A stretch of 64,000 nt of DNA from Flavihumibacter stibioxidans (GTDB taxonomy: Bacteria > Bacteroidota > Bacteroidia > Chitinophagales > Chitinophagaceae). Positions 43,669 through 53,360 of this stretch are shown piece after piece (within the stretch, counting starts at the first letter, position 1; each line of letters opens with the position of its first letter). The notes under the pieces are model-generated. The model was not told the origin of the DNA. It made no database searches and saw only the letters and a list, made by a program, of their open reading frames with translations. The position numbers and the translations under genes were made by a program. The stretch spans positions 1 to 64,000 of the forward strand of contig NZ_MBUA01000027.1 in NCBI RefSeq assembly GCF_014332695.1, in the 5' to 3' direction.

Positions 43669-45471
43669 TTAAAGGTCTATACCAATCTTTTTCATAAGGA
43701 TGGATGCGTTCATACTCTGGCAGATACCCGTTTTGAGTTTGTAATCGAAATACAGTTCTTCACCTTCCACGGAAACATCAAAATGATAATTGGTGATGGC
43801 ATCGGGATACTGCTGTGCCAGTTCCGTGAGGGCCAGGTCGTGGGTGGCCAGCAGTCCGCAGGCTGATTGTTTGATCAATTGAATGATCAGGGCCCTTGAG
43901 CCAGTCTGGCGGTCCTGTGAATTGGTTCCGCGCAGGATCTCATCCAGCAAAAGAAAAACGGGTTCTTTGCGGTTGACAGCTTCGATGATGGATTTCAGTT
44001 TACTCAGTTCGGCATAAAAGGTGGATGTATTTTCCTCGAGGTTATCGGCAATACGCATGCTGCTCATAATACGCATATTGGATACCGTTAGTTGAACCGA
44101 GCAGGAAGGAGCGCCGCTCATGGCCAGTACCTGGTTGATTCCGATGCTGCGCAGGAATGTGCTTTTCCCGGCCATATTGGAACCTGTAATCAGTGCAATA
44201 GCGGGCAGGTGATCGGTGCTGAAATCGTTGTTGATCCTTTTTCCCGCGGGAATCAGCGGATGGCCAATTCCCTTTCCTGAAAAATGCCCGGGTGTTTCTG
44301 TCAGTTGCGGAAAAACCCAAGCTGGGTGATTGAACGCCAGTCGCCCCAGGCTGTTAAGTGCTTCCATTTCTGCAAGGGCTTCGAACCAGCGACCGATGAA
44401 CCTGCTGTTCCGGTGTTTCCATTTTTCGAGTGACCATACCTGTTGAAGATCCCAAAGCGTGAAAGTGTTGAGGGGCACAAACACCAGCGGGTTCAGGCGG
44501 TAATCGAAGCGGTCAAGGATCTTCCGCAATTGAAGTGTAGCCAGGGATGCCTGGGGCAAATTTGCAGGGTGTAATAATGCCTGGATATCTTTTAGTTTTT
44601 GGCTGGTAAAAGAGGCCTTTTCAATGGTTTGGAGGGCATCGGAAAGCGTGTTGAGTTGGGGTACAATGCTGTCAAGTGCGCGGTATTGGGGCAGCACTTT
44701 GCGGCTGATGCTAAAAGCAATGATCATGAACAGGATTACCAGGGAATAGAAAACGGGTGATTCCACTATTCCCAGGATATGTAGTGCCAGCACGGAAAGT
44801 GAGCCGACAGGGAAGAGGATCGCCAGCCAGCGCCAGCCTTTTTTGGGAAAGAATCCTGCCGGTTGAACAAGCCAGTTTTGCAGGCTGGTTTCCGTTTTCA
44901 GGCCGACAGGCGTCAGTAACCCAATGGCCTGGAAACGCGCACTCCAGTCGGGCTGGCCGGACAGTTCCCTGGCCGCATCCTGCCTCGCCCGGATGGTATC
45001 ATTGGACGCAGGCTCCAGCAACCAGTTTGCCAGCAGTTGATGTCCCTGTTCACTGGTACTCCGATGGATATACTGGAAAAGGGAAGCCTGTCCGAACAGG
45101 TCAAGGTCACCCGAATAGGCATGGTTTTTAGGCGCCAGGGGCAAGCCATTAAACCGCTGGTTGAACTGGTGGCCGGCGATCTGTTCTTCTTCCTGGTGGA
45201 TACTGATCAGGTGTTCCAGCAGGCGTATATCATCTGCCAGCCCGAGGCTTTTCCGCAAAAGCCAGAGGAAGATGCCTAATGCCACGGCGAACACGAGAAA
45301 TGCCGCCCCAGGGCCCATTTGCCAGGCCTGGTACACCAGCCAGGCTCCTGCCAGGAGTGTGCCCACCCGGGCCCAGGCGATGGTGTTTTTCTGTTTGGCC
45401 AGTTTTTCCTTTTCTTTCCTGAATGCTGTTTCTTTTTCCTTGTGATATGTCAGCGGATCCATGTAAACCAT
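43669..45471 (-). CDS. Membrane-anchored MutS-like ATPase
   Basis: A 600-residue protein with a MutS domain V ATPase at the C-terminus but no mismatch-binding domain. It has about four TM segments (33-50, 54-72, 214-233, 239-257), then a helical lever domain (260-400) and the ATPase: Walker A GSNMAGKST (430-438), ENTSTFYAELSKL (signature), LLLDEILRGTNS (Walker B), ATHD (H-loop). Such membrane MutS homologues exist in Bacteroidota but their role is not known; classical mismatch repair is unlikely. A nearby ATG three codons in (MDPLTYH) is an alternative start. It stands alone, upstream of tmRNA on the opposite strand. Confidence 0.85.
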   Translation of the reverse strand: MVYMDPLTYHKEKETAFRKEKEKLAKQKNTIAWARVGTLLAGAWLVYQAWQMGPGAAFLVFAVALGIFLWLLRKSLGLADDIRLLEHLISIHQEEEQIAGHQFNQRFNGLPLAPKNHAYSGDLDLFGQASLFQYIHRSTSEQGHQLLANWLLEPASNDTIRARQDAARELSGQPDWSARFQAIGLLTPVGLKTETSLQNWLVQPAGFFPKKGWRWLAILFPVGSLSVLALHILGIVESPVFYSLVILFMIIAFSISRKVLPQYRALDSIVPQLNTLSDALQTIEKASFTSQKLKDIQALLHPANLPQASLATLQLRKILDRFDYRLNPLVFVPLNTFTLWDLQQVWSLEKWKHRNSRFIGRWFEALAEMEALNSLGRLAFNHPAWVFPQLTETPGHFSGKGIGHPLIPAGKRINNDFSTDHLPAIALITGSNMAGKSTFLRSIGINQVLAMSGAPSCSVQLTVSNMRIMSSMRIADNLEENTSTFYAELSKLKSIIEAVNRKEPVFLLLDEILRGTNSQDRQTGSRALIIQLIKQSACGLLATHDLALTELAQQYPDAITNYHFDVSVEGEELYFDYKLKTGICQSMNASILMKKIGIDL

Positions 45472-45527
45472 GGGCTGAAACTAGTACATTTTACCATCCA
45501 TTAACTATCCGGTCATCCATTTTATAC

Positions 45528-45535
45528 TATCTTTG
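45528..45535 (+). promoter_or_regulatory. -7 box of the tmRNA gene
   Basis: TATCTTTG, identical to the -7 box of the tRNA-Gly promoter, about 56 bp before the mature 5' end. No clear -33 TTTG at 19 bp. Confidence 0.5.
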
Positions 45536-45590
45536 CATACTGAAAGTTGCGTGAGTTTTTATTTAACTGACTACTCAACATTCACGAAAT

Positions 45591-45963
45591 GGGGCTGTAC
45601 TGGCTTCGACAGCGTAGTTCTTTGAGAGTGTAAGCATGTCGTGCGTTGGATAATTAGCACGTAAATCTGAATACCCGAAATTCAAATGGCAATACACAGT
45701 ATGCCATGGCTGCCTAATCAGTGATTAAGTAGTCATTAGGGCCGCGTTGAGCAGGTTGGTCTGTTACCAGGCTCCGCCGCCGACTCAAAAACAAATACAG
45801 GCTGCTGCAAGTGAAGGCTGTGACACTTGCTTAAGACCATCCAGCTAAGGAAAGAATCGGTTTGTTGGTTCCCTGTTCTTTCCCGACAAATAATAATCAA
45901 ATAAACATGTAGAAAGCTTTCGGCGAATATGTTTGGACGGGGGTTCGACTCCCCCCAGCTCCA
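45591..45963 (+). ncRNA. ssrA: tmRNA
   Basis: Rescues stalled ribosomes. The 5' GGGGCTG pairs with 3' CAGCTCC (45956-45962), with discriminator A; the T-arm GGGGTTCGACTCCCC is near the 3' end and CCA is not encoded. The tag frame ends GGC AAT ACA CAG TAT GCC ATG GCT GCC TAA (45688-45717), giving a tag ending GNTQYAMAA. The resume codon is probably GGC, as in relatives whose tags begin with Gly. Length 373 nt. Confidence 0.95.
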
Positions 45964-45980
45964 CTGAAACTCCACCAAAG

Positions 45981-46014
45981 GCCCGCGATACATTTGTGTT
46001 GCGGGCTTTTTTTT
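45981..46014 (+). terminator. Intrinsic terminator of tmRNA
   Basis: GCCCGC (45981-45986) and GCGGGC (46001-46006), followed by T8. The remaining gap to galK contains two small perfect inverted repeats (46042-46056 and 46062-46075) of unknown role. Confidence 0.85.
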
Positions 46015-46184
46015 GCCCTGCTCGGGCAGCGTAATTTTCATTATTATTCAATAATAGCATCGCTCATTTATGAGCCAGGAATGCTGGTGCCAATACTGAA
46101 GACTGCTCCTTCATTTCAATAAAATGATCATCAGGGCTCACAACAATTGATGGCTGGTCAGACCTTTTGAATTATTTTGCACCA

Positions 46185-47339
46185 ATGAATATGCAGAACA
46201 GGATCACAGATGTTTTCAGGAATCAATTTGGAAGCCAACCATTACTATTTCGTTCACCCGGCAGGGTCAACATCATCGGTGAGCATACTGACTATAACGA
46301 AGGTTTTGTATTGCCGGCGGCAATCGACAAATACATTTATATCGCAATAGCTCCCAGGACTGATAAAGAAATCCATCTCTACTCGCAGGATTTCAGGGAG
46401 GGTTGCGTGTTTTCCCTGGACAATGCATTAAGCCCGGTAGCCGCAGGCTGGCCGAATTATATCCTGGGTGTAGTAGACCAGCTGCAAAAGAAAGGCTGCC
46501 CGCTTTCCGGCTTTAACCTGGTGATCGACGGTGATGTGCCGATCGGTGCCGGACTTTCCTCCTCCGCTGCAGTGGAATGTGCTACCGCCTTTGCCCTGAA
46601 CCACCTGTTTTCTTTGCAACTTGACAGGATGGAAATGGTGAAACTGGCGCAACAGGCCGAACATACTTTCGCAGGTGTCCGTTGCGGAATCATGGACCAG
46701 TTCGCCAGTATGTTCGGAAAAAAAGGACATGCCATCAAACTGGATTGCCGAAGTCTTGAATATGAATATGTTCCGCTTGACCTGAAAGGGTACAAGATCG
46801 TGCTGCTCAATACCAACGTAAAACATAACCTGGCATCCACTGAATACAATACCAGGAGGGAACAGTGCGAACAGGGGGTGGCCTGGGTTAAGGAACACCA
46901 TCCCGAGGTAAAAAGCCTGCGGGATATTACCCTGTCAATGCTGGAACAATTGGTGCTTCCCAAGGACGAACTGATCTACCGGAGATGCAAATTCATAGTG
47001 GAAGAAAACCTGCGCCTTCAGCTTGCCTGTGAAGACCTGAACAGGGGCGACCTGATAGCGCTCGGATCAAAAATGTTCCGGACACATGAGGGGCTCAGCA
47101 AAGAATACGAAGTAAGTTGTAAGGAGCTTGATTTCCTGGTGGACGCCGTGAAAAACAATCCGGCTGTGCCGGGTGCCAGGATGATGGGCGGCGGCTTCGG
47201 CGGATGCACCATTAACCTTGTAAGGGAAGATGCAATTGAGGGTTTGGTTGACAACCTCAGGCATTCCTATGAGGATCAAACCGGACTTAAACTGACCTAC
47301 TATATCGCGGATATCGAGGACGGGAGCGGGTTGGCTTAA
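46185..47339 (+). CDS. galK: Galactokinase
   Basis: GHMP kinase that phosphorylates galactose at C1. 384 residues from ATG 46185 (MNMQNRITDVF); an upstream TTG adds six residues and ATG 46191 removes two. Signature motifs: RSPGRVNIIGEHTDYNEGFVLP (galactokinase signature), DVPIGAGLSSSAAVECATA (ATP loop) and ARMMGGGFGGCTINLV. No galT or galE nearby. It overlaps the HD hydrolase gene by 4 bp, tail to tail. Confidence 0.94.
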   Translation: MNMQNRITDVFRNQFGSQPLLFRSPGRVNIIGEHTDYNEGFVLPAAIDKYIYIAIAPRTDKEIHLYSQDFREGCVFSLDNALSPVAAGWPNYILGVVDQLQKKGCPLSGFNLVIDGDVPIGAGLSSSAAVECATAFALNHLFSLQLDRMEMVKLAQQAEHTFAGVRCGIMDQFASMFGKKGHAIKLDCRSLEYEYVPLDLKGYKIVLLNTNVKHNLASTEYNTRREQCEQGVAWVKEHHPEVKSLRDITLSMLEQLVLPKDELIYRRCKFIVEENLRLQLACEDLNRGDLIALGSKMFRTHEGLSKEYEVSCKELDFLVDAVKNNPAVPGARMMGGGFGGCTINLVREDAIEGLVDNLRHSYEDQTGLKLTYYIADIEDGSGLA

Positions 47340-48004
47340 CGCGCTTCCCACTCTTTGTAGAACTGCTCAATAAATTGTTCCATAAAATGGTGCCTTTCCG
47401 CAGCCATTTCTTTTCCCGCTGAAGTATTCATCCGGTTCATCAACAGGAAGAGTTTTTCGTAGAAATGATTGATGGTGGGTGCGTTGCTTTTTTTGTATTC
47501 CTCCTTAGTCATGTTCAGGTTGGGCGGTATTGCCGGATCGTAGATCTTCCGGTTCCTGAAACCTCCGTAATGGAAAGCGCGGGCAATACCAATGGCGCCA
47601 ATGGCATCCAGGCGGTCTGCATCCTGCACAATGTTCAGTTCAACAGACTCAAAAGCTGCCATCTCTTTACCGCCTTTGAAGGAAATATGGGTGATGATCT
47701 GTTCTACATGGCGGATTACTTCTTCTTCCACCTGCAGGCTGCTGAGGAATTCCCTTGCCTTTGCAGGTCCGATGCTTTCATCGCCTCCATGGAATTTTGA
47801 ATCGGCGATATCGTGCAGCAAGGCACCCAGTTCAATGATCAAAAGATCGGGCGTTTTTTCAAGCCCTGCCGTTTCCTGTCTCGCAATCTCCCTGGAATTC
47901 TTCCAGACCCTTTCAATATGAAACCAGTCGTGTCCTGCTTCCGCCTCTGCCAGGCAGGACTTTACGTGTGCAATGGTTTGATTGATGATGTTATTTTCTT
48001 CCAT
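47336..48004 (-). CDS. HD-domain phosphohydrolase
   Basis: A 222-residue protein of the HD superfamily (YedJ-like). Metal ligands in HDWFHIERVW, LGALLHDIAD and DADRLDAIGAIGIARAF; the last motif is typical of this subgroup. The substrate is unknown, though nucleotides or phosphorylated small molecules are likely. It is convergent and overlaps galK by 4 bp; divergent from a secreted esterase. Confidence 0.87.
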   Translation of the reverse strand: MEENNIINQTIAHVKSCLAEAEAGHDWFHIERVWKNSREIARQETAGLEKTPDLLIIELGALLHDIADSKFHGGDESIGPAKAREFLSSLQVEEEVIRHVEQIITHISFKGGKEMAAFESVELNIVQDADRLDAIGAIGIARAFHYGGFRNRKIYDPAIPPNLNMTKEEYKKSNAPTINHFYEKLFLLMNRMNTSAGKEMAAERHHFMEQFIEQFYKEWEAR

Positions 48005-48095
48005 GAGTAGCAGCGTGGTTCTATTGGCTGACCTGCAAGATAATTGATGTGTTTGTTTCGTGATGAGTACACTTATGATGTAATTTCAAGGGACC

Positions 48096-49016
48096 ATGAC
48101 AAATTTTAACCGATCCCGTTTATTGCTTGCCTGCCTGTTGCTGCCGGCTTTCCTGCCGGCCCAGGTGCGCCCGAATCCCGTTAAGAAACTCTTTCCTGAA
48201 GGAACGGTATTCCATGAAAATATTTCCTATGCAGGGGACACCCTTGCCAAGCACCTGTTGGATATCTATCTTCCGGCCAATACAAAACCAGGTATGCCGC
48301 TGGTGATCTGGGTTCATGGCGGGGCCTGGCTTTCAAATGACAAGTATGCAGATATGGGTTATATGAAAAACACCATCAATGCCATACTGGATAATGGATT
48401 TGCACTTGCATCCATTGATTACCGGCACAGCACGCAGGCCGTGTTTCCCGCGCAGATCCAGGATTGTAACCAGGCCATTGAATTCCTGTACCGGCAATCA
48501 GAACAATATGGCTTCGACCGGAAGAATTTTTTCCTGATGGGATTTTCTGCCGGTGGTCACCTTGCTTCCCTGCTTGGACTGGCTGCCAATAATAGTATGA
48601 AAGAATTCACTGCACCCGGTTCCCGGGTATCTTTCCGGATAAAAGGGGTGGTTGATTTTTATGGCCCCGCGGACCTGACTGCCATGCCAATGCCGGCTGA
48701 GGATGAGACCGGGAAAGACCCCATCACCTTATTGTTAGGCGCACCTGTAGTTGAAAGGCCGGACCTGGCAAGAAAAGCCAGTCCGGTCAGCTATGTTGAC
48801 CCAAAGGATCCGCCGTTTTTAATTATACAGGGAGAAAAGGATATGTCGGTTCCAAATACCCAGTCGAGGATGCTGCATTCCTGGCTGCACCTGGCCGGTG
48901 TGAAATCTGATCTCATCATCGTTAAAGACGCGCCGCATTACGGTGAAATGTTTGATGCCGAAAAAATAAGAACGGCAGTAACAGCATTCCTGAAAGAACA
49001 TAGTGCCAACCGGTAA
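48096..49016 (+). CDS. Secreted alpha/beta hydrolase (BD-FAE / carbohydrate esterase-like)
   Basis: A 306-residue exported hydrolase. The signal peptide ends near residue 22 (...LPAFLPAQ). HGGAW (oxyanion), GFSAGGH (nucleophile Ser), GEKDMSVP (Asp) and DAPHYGEM (His) give the triad. The family contains feruloyl and acetyl-xylan esterases as well as kynurenine formamidase-type enzymes, so the substrate is open. It stands between the HD hydrolase and a DUF1080 gene; both it and the DUF1080 protein are exported and may act on plant or microbial glycan. Confidence 0.85.
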   Translation: MTNFNRSRLLLACLLLPAFLPAQVRPNPVKKLFPEGTVFHENISYAGDTLAKHLLDIYLPANTKPGMPLVIWVHGGAWLSNDKYADMGYMKNTINAILDNGFALASIDYRHSTQAVFPAQIQDCNQAIEFLYRQSEQYGFDRKNFFLMGFSAGGHLASLLGLAANNSMKEFTAPGSRVSFRIKGVVDFYGPADLTAMPMPAEDETGKDPITLLLGAPVVERPDLARKASPVSYVDPKDPPFLIIQGEKDMSVPNTQSRMLHSWLHLAGVKSDLIIVKDAPHYGEMFDAEKIRTAVTAFLKEHSANR

Positions 49017-49082
49017 ACTGAAAATAGCTTAAATTGATTGCTGAATTTAATATCTCATTCTTATATCTAATCATTGTTTCAT

Positions 49083-50036
49083 ATGAAAAAACTTTTTGCA
49101 ATTAACTCCCTTGCTTTTATGTTATTGACCGCAGCACCTGCCGCCATGGCGCAGGATATCCTTGCAGTAAAGCCTGCTGATCCCGCAATAGAAGGCCGCT
49201 GGGATATAACGGTGATGGTTGATGGAAAAGAGTATCCATCCTGGCTGGAGGTAACCCATTCGGGAAGGAAAAGACTGATTGGTCATTTTGTTGGCATGAG
49301 CGGCAGTGCCCGACCTATTTCCCAGGTCTTTTTCAATGACGGAAAACTCAGGTTCAGTCTTCCGCCACAGTGGGAAGAACAGGACAATGACTTTGTTTTC
49401 GAAGGCAGCCTGACTGACGGAAAATTACATGGCAGCATGATTGCGCCGGATGGCAGGAAACATAACTGGACAGCCCAACGTGCTCCATCCCTTCGTTCTG
49501 CCGCAGCGCCCTCCTGGGGTAAGCCGGTTAAATTATTCAATGGTGTGAATCTCGATGGCTGGCAGGCGATGGGAGAGAACCAGTGGGTAGTAGAAGGAGG
49601 CGTGCTGAAGAGTCCGAAATCTGGTGCAAACCTGGTAAGTGTACAAAAGTTCAATGATTTTAAACTGCATATTGAATTTCGTTGTCCCAAAGGAAGCAAC
49701 AGTGGTGTGTACCTCCGCGGACGTTACGAAGTACAGATAGAAGACAGTAAAGGCAAGGAACCCCAGAAGGATTTGCTGGGTGCCGTTTATGGCTTTATTT
49801 CACCCAGCGAAATGCCTGCAAAGGATGCCGGTGAATGGCAGACATATGATATCACGCTTGTTGGCCGGATGGTGACCATTGTACTCAATGGCAAGCAGGT
49901 TGTCTGCAACCAGGAAATTCCCGGTATTACCGGTGGGGCATTAGACAGCAGGGAAGGTGAGCCTGGCCCCATCCTGTTCCAGGGCGACCATGGTCCGATT
50001 GAATTCCGGAATATCGTGATCACTCCGGCCAAATAA
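49083..50036 (+). CDS. Exported DUF1080 (3-keto-disaccharide hydrolase-like) protein
   Basis: A 317-residue protein from ATG 49083 (MKKLFAINSLAFMLLTAAPAAMAQ); the frame extends three codons to a TTG. After an N-terminal beta domain (about 28-140), residues 150-317 carry the DUF1080 concanavalin-like fold: WVVEGGVLKSPKSGANLVS, FKLHIEFRCPKGSNSGVYLRGRYEVQIEDS, PAKDAGEWQTYDI and HGPIEFRNI. Some members cleave 3-keto-glycosides. No partner 3-dehydrogenase is nearby. Confidence 0.88.
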   Translation: MKKLFAINSLAFMLLTAAPAAMAQDILAVKPADPAIEGRWDITVMVDGKEYPSWLEVTHSGRKRLIGHFVGMSGSARPISQVFFNDGKLRFSLPPQWEEQDNDFVFEGSLTDGKLHGSMIAPDGRKHNWTAQRAPSLRSAAAPSWGKPVKLFNGVNLDGWQAMGENQWVVEGGVLKSPKSGANLVSVQKFNDFKLHIEFRCPKGSNSGVYLRGRYEVQIEDSKGKEPQKDLLGAVYGFISPSEMPAKDAGEWQTYDITLVGRMVTIVLNGKQVVCNQEIPGITGGALDSREGEPGPILFQGDHGPIEFRNIVITPAK

Positions 50037-50075
50037 AGAGGGCAAATTATTTGTAACAATATTCGGCAGATAGTT

Positions 50076-51065
50076 ATGAAAATAAAAGCGTTGGGATCCC
50101 AGGGACTCATGGCTTCAGAACTGGGGCTGGGTTGTATGGGCATGAGTGAATTTTACGGTGAAAGAGATGACCAGCACTCGCTGGCCACCTTGCAGCGGGC
50201 ATATGAACTTGGCGTCACATTCTGGGATACAGCTGATATGTATGGGCCATATCTTAATGAAGAATTATTGTCCAAAGCATTGAAAGGCATCAGGCAGCAT
50301 ATTACCCTGGCCACCAAGTTTGGCATTACCCGGGGCGGAGAACAAGCGACGACGAGGGGAACCAACGGGAAACCGGAATATGTATTTCAGTCCTGTGAGG
50401 GAAGCCTGAAGAGATTGCAGGTGGATACCATTGACCTTTACTATCTCCATCGTGTTGATCCGGACACGCCGGTTGAAGAAACAATTGGTGCGATGGCTCA
50501 ACTGGTGAAGCAGGGCAAGATCAGGGGTATCGGGTTGTCGGAGGCATCGATCGAAACAGTGAAGAGGGCACATGCTGTTCATCCTGTTTCAGCCGTGCAA
50601 ACAGAATATTCCCTGTGGAGCAGGGATCCGGAAAGCGGAATGCTGGAAACCTGTAAAGAGCTGGGTATTGCTTTTGTGGCTTATTCGCCGCTGGGACGGG
50701 GTTTTCTAACGGGACAGATCAAACGCTTTGAAGACCTGGCGGAGAATGACTGGCGTCGGTCTGCACCAAGGTTCATGGGCGAAAATTTTGAGAAGAACCT
50801 GGCGTTGGTTGAAAAGGTAAAACATATAGCTGCTGAAAAGAATTGCACTCCTGCGCAACTGGCACTTGCCTGGGTAATGGCGAAGGGGGAACATATCTTT
50901 CCTATACCCGGCACCAAAAGGATCAGTTACCTGGAAGAAAATCTGGGGGCGTTGAATGTCAGATTAACAGCAGAGGATCTTGGGATAATTGATTCAGTCA
51001 TTACACCGGAGATGGTGGCAGGAACACGCTATACAGAAGCGGGGATGAAGTCTGTCAACAGGTAA
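50076..51065 (+). CDS. Aldo/keto reductase
   Basis: A 329-residue NADPH-dependent reductase of the AKR13/YakC-like group. Catalytic tetrad elements: [12 protein letters not shown] (Asp, Tyr), LATKFGI (Lys), YYLHRVDP (His). The coenzyme-binding segment is [11 protein letters not shown] and the C-terminal [19 protein letters not shown]. The natural substrate cannot be told. Monocistronic in appearance, 39 bp after the DUF1080 gene. Confidence 0.9.
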   Translation: MKIKALGSQGLMASELGLGCMGMSEFYGERDDQHSLATLQRAYELGVTFWDTADMYGPYLNEELLSKALKGIRQHITLATKFGITRGGEQATTRGTNGKPEYVFQSCEGSLKRLQVDTIDLYYLHRVDPDTPVEETIGAMAQLVKQGKIRGIGLSEASIETVKRAHAVHPVSAVQTEYSLWSRDPESGMLETCKELGIAFVAYSPLGRGFLTGQIKRFEDLAENDWRRSAPRFMGENFEKNLALVEKVKHIAAEKNCTPAQLALAWVMAKGEHIFPIPGTKRISYLEENLGALNVRLTAEDLGIIDSVITPEMVAGTRYTEAGMKSVNR

Positions 51066-51129
51066 GCAAGGAGAAAATCTGGTATGAAACCGATGATTTA
51101 TCGATCTTTGCCCACCTAAAATACACCCT

Positions 51130-52116
51130 ATGCGCATCGCGATAAATGGTATGGGCAGGATTGGCAGGCTGCTGTTCAGGCGCCTGTTACATCAACCTGG
51201 CGTGGAACTGGTTGCTGTAAATGATATCATGCCTGTTGACAATCTTGTATACCTCCTGAAATATGATTCTTTATATGGCCCGTTTACAGAGCCGTTAAGC
51301 CTGGAAGGAAACACCATTGTTGCTGGTGGCCGGCAGGTGAAGGCCTACCAGGCATCTGATCCGGGAATGCTCAATTGGGCAGCACTGGGTGTGGATGTGG
51401 TACTGGAATGTTCCGGAAAATTTACCAGCCGGGAAGGTGCGTCCCGACACCTGCAGGCCGGTGCTAAAAAAGTGCTGTTATCAACCACTGGTGCCCCGGA
51501 AATCCCCCTCATGATCTATGGCTTTAACCAGCACCTGTTGCATGCGGGTATTGACATCGTTTCACCAGGCGGATGCATGACCAACTGCACTACACATATA
51601 CTTTACCTGTTGCAATCTATCGGTATCGAATCAGCGCATTTCAATATACTGCACTCCTATACTTCCCGCCAGGAACTGGTGGATACTTCTCACAGTCAAT
51701 TCAGGCGGGGAAGGGCAGCAGCCGAATCCATTATTCCGGTTGAAGTTGACCTGGTTCAGTCACTGGAGCGAATATTTCCTTTGAAAGGCAAGCTGGCAGC
51801 ACTTTCTATCAGGGTGCCCGTTACCAATGGTGCACTGGTGGATTGCACCCTTCAAATGGCAGAAGATGTTACCGTTGAGCAGATCAACCATCTTTTCCAT
51901 ACAGCTTCTGAAAACTCATACAGGCAAATTCTTGCCTACACGGAGGATCAGCTGGTTTCTGCAGATTTCAAGGGTAATACACATTCCGTGATCATTGACG
52001 GAAGCCTTACATCCGTTGTGGGACGGCAGCTGAAGCTGATTGCCTGGTTTGATAACGAATATGGTTATACGAGCAGGATGCTGGACTGGCTGGCTTACTG
52101 GAAACCGCTGATGTAA
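51130..52116 (+). CDS. Glyceraldehyde-3-phosphate dehydrogenase, divergent paralogue
   Basis: A 328-residue NAD-dependent dehydrogenase. NAD site GMGRIGRLLFRR with Asp32 after VN; catalytic Cys149 in SPGGCMTNC and His175 in HSYT. The canonical ASCTTNC signature is changed to GGCMTNC, and the usual FVMGVNH segment reads LMIYGFNQH. Phosphate-binding RRGRAAAESIIP and the NEYGYTSRM end are kept. It might be a GapA paralogue with shifted cofactor or substrate use, for example erythrose-4-phosphate, but the sequence does not decide. DUF92 follows after 10 bp. Confidence 0.87.
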   Translation: MRIAINGMGRIGRLLFRRLLHQPGVELVAVNDIMPVDNLVYLLKYDSLYGPFTEPLSLEGNTIVAGGRQVKAYQASDPGMLNWAALGVDVVLECSGKFTSREGASRHLQAGAKKVLLSTTGAPEIPLMIYGFNQHLLHAGIDIVSPGGCMTNCTTHILYLLQSIGIESAHFNILHSYTSRQELVDTSHSQFRRGRAAAESIIPVEVDLVQSLERIFPLKGKLAALSIRVPVTNGALVDCTLQMAEDVTVEQINHLFHTASENSYRQILAYTEDQLVSADFKGNTHSVIIDGSLTSVVGRQLKLIAWFDNEYGYTSRMLDWLAYWKPLM

Positions 52117-52126
52117 TCAGGAACCA

Positions 52127-52849
52127 ATGATTTACTCCTGGGTTATACCGTTGTGCTGTATTGGCGCCGCTTCCTTACTGACAGCGGCATTGGGCTTGTT
52201 AAGCAGGATGGGCGCTTTGTCCGGTGGTTTGATCGCCTTCCTGATTTATGCCGGAGGCGGGTTAACCGGCATTGCCTTGCTCGCCGGATTTTTTATCCTT
52301 GGGGCAGGTGCCACTTTGTGGAAGAGTAACACTAAATCAGGGGCTGGATTGTCAGAAGGGAAAGTGCCGGGAGGACGAAGCGGGTACCAGGTCTGGGCCA
52401 ATGGGGGTGTGGCCGGAGTAGCCGGGCTTGTTTCCTTTATGTATCCCGTTAACACTGAATTTTTCCTGCTTTTGATGGCAGCAAGCCTCGCGGCCGCCAC
52501 GGCAGATACGCTGTCTTCAGAACTGGGGGTGGTGTACGGCAGGAAGTTTTACAATATCACCAGTTTCAGGCCTGACCGGCGGGGTGAAAATGGTGCAGTA
52601 AGCCTGGAAGGAACGCTGATCGGGATGGCCGGCGCGGCGGTGTTGGCAATTATCTATGGTATCGGTGTGGGGCACCAGCAGTATTTTATCACGATCCTGG
52701 TTGCCGGGGCAATTGGCAATATAGCCGATTCGATTTTTGGTGCCACCCTTGAACGGAGGCAGCTGATTGGCAATGATCTTGTTAATTTGCTGAATACGGC
52801 AACCGGTGCATTTGTCGGCGCACTGATGTATTATTTTGTTGTCCGGTAG
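52127..52849 (+). CDS. DUF92 integral membrane protein
   Basis: A 240-residue protein with about six TM segments and the DUF92 (TIGR00297) signatures: GRSGYQVWANGGVAG, AATADTLSSELG, VSLEGTLIGMAGA and GNIADSIFGATLERR. Plant relatives are phytol/phytyl-phosphate kinases (VTE5/VTE6), so prenol or lipid phosphorylation is possible. It lies 10 bp after the GAPDH paralogue, apparently in the same operon. Confidence 0.88.
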   Translation: MIYSWVIPLCCIGAASLLTAALGLLSRMGALSGGLIAFLIYAGGGLTGIALLAGFFILGAGATLWKSNTKSGAGLSEGKVPGGRSGYQVWANGGVAGVAGLVSFMYPVNTEFFLLLMAASLAAATADTLSSELGVVYGRKFYNITSFRPDRRGENGAVSLEGTLIGMAGAAVLAIIYGIGVGHQQYFITILVAGAIGNIADSIFGATLERRQLIGNDLVNLLNTATGAFVGALMYYFVVR

Positions 52850-52929
52850 CCTGTACTCAATCAGTCATACATCCACGCCTATTGCGGTTTACGATTTTAT
52901 TTTATACTTTTTCAGCAAATTAAAATCCA

Positions 52930-53328
52930 ATGGAATTCCAAACCCTCGAAGAACTCACCAATCTTTATTTATCCCGGCTGGATGAATTGTCCACAGCGGA
53001 TGCCGAAAAATCTACGCATGAACAACAGTTGAAGACCTCTGTTGCCGCATTTGACGGAACGGTGGATGTGGTCGGAAATCGCCCTTTCCTGGAAGAGGTT
53101 GATCAGTACGTGCGTCTCCTGCACCATATCAAATCATTGAAAGATGAAATAGCTGAAACAGAGAAAGAATTACAATCCAGGCTCCAGATAATTACACCGC
53201 TTGTACTTACCCAGTCTGTCAGGAGGCGCGGCAAGAGATTTACCTACAAATTCATGCTGGAAGAAGGCAGGCTTAAAGTGGTGATGGATATGCCGGCAAT
53301 CACCAGCCAGGTGATCAGTTATCAATAA
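52930..53328 (+). CDS. Conserved small hypothetical protein with coiled coil
   Basis: A 132-residue acidic, helical protein (MEFQTLEELTNLYLSRLDE). The segment VDQYVRLLHHIKSLKDEIAETEKELQ (about 55-82) would form a coiled coil; the C-terminus is short and beta-like. No family recognised. It follows DUF92 by 80 bp and precedes a DUF4197 lipoprotein. Confidence 0.7.
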   Translation: MEFQTLEELTNLYLSRLDELSTADAEKSTHEQQLKTSVAAFDGTVDVVGNRPFLEEVDQYVRLLHHIKSLKDEIAETEKELQSRLQIITPLVLTQSVRRRGKRFTYKFMLEEGRLKVVMDMPAITSQVISYQ

Positions 53329-53360
53329 CTTTATAAAACGGATATTAGAAATTTGTGCTC

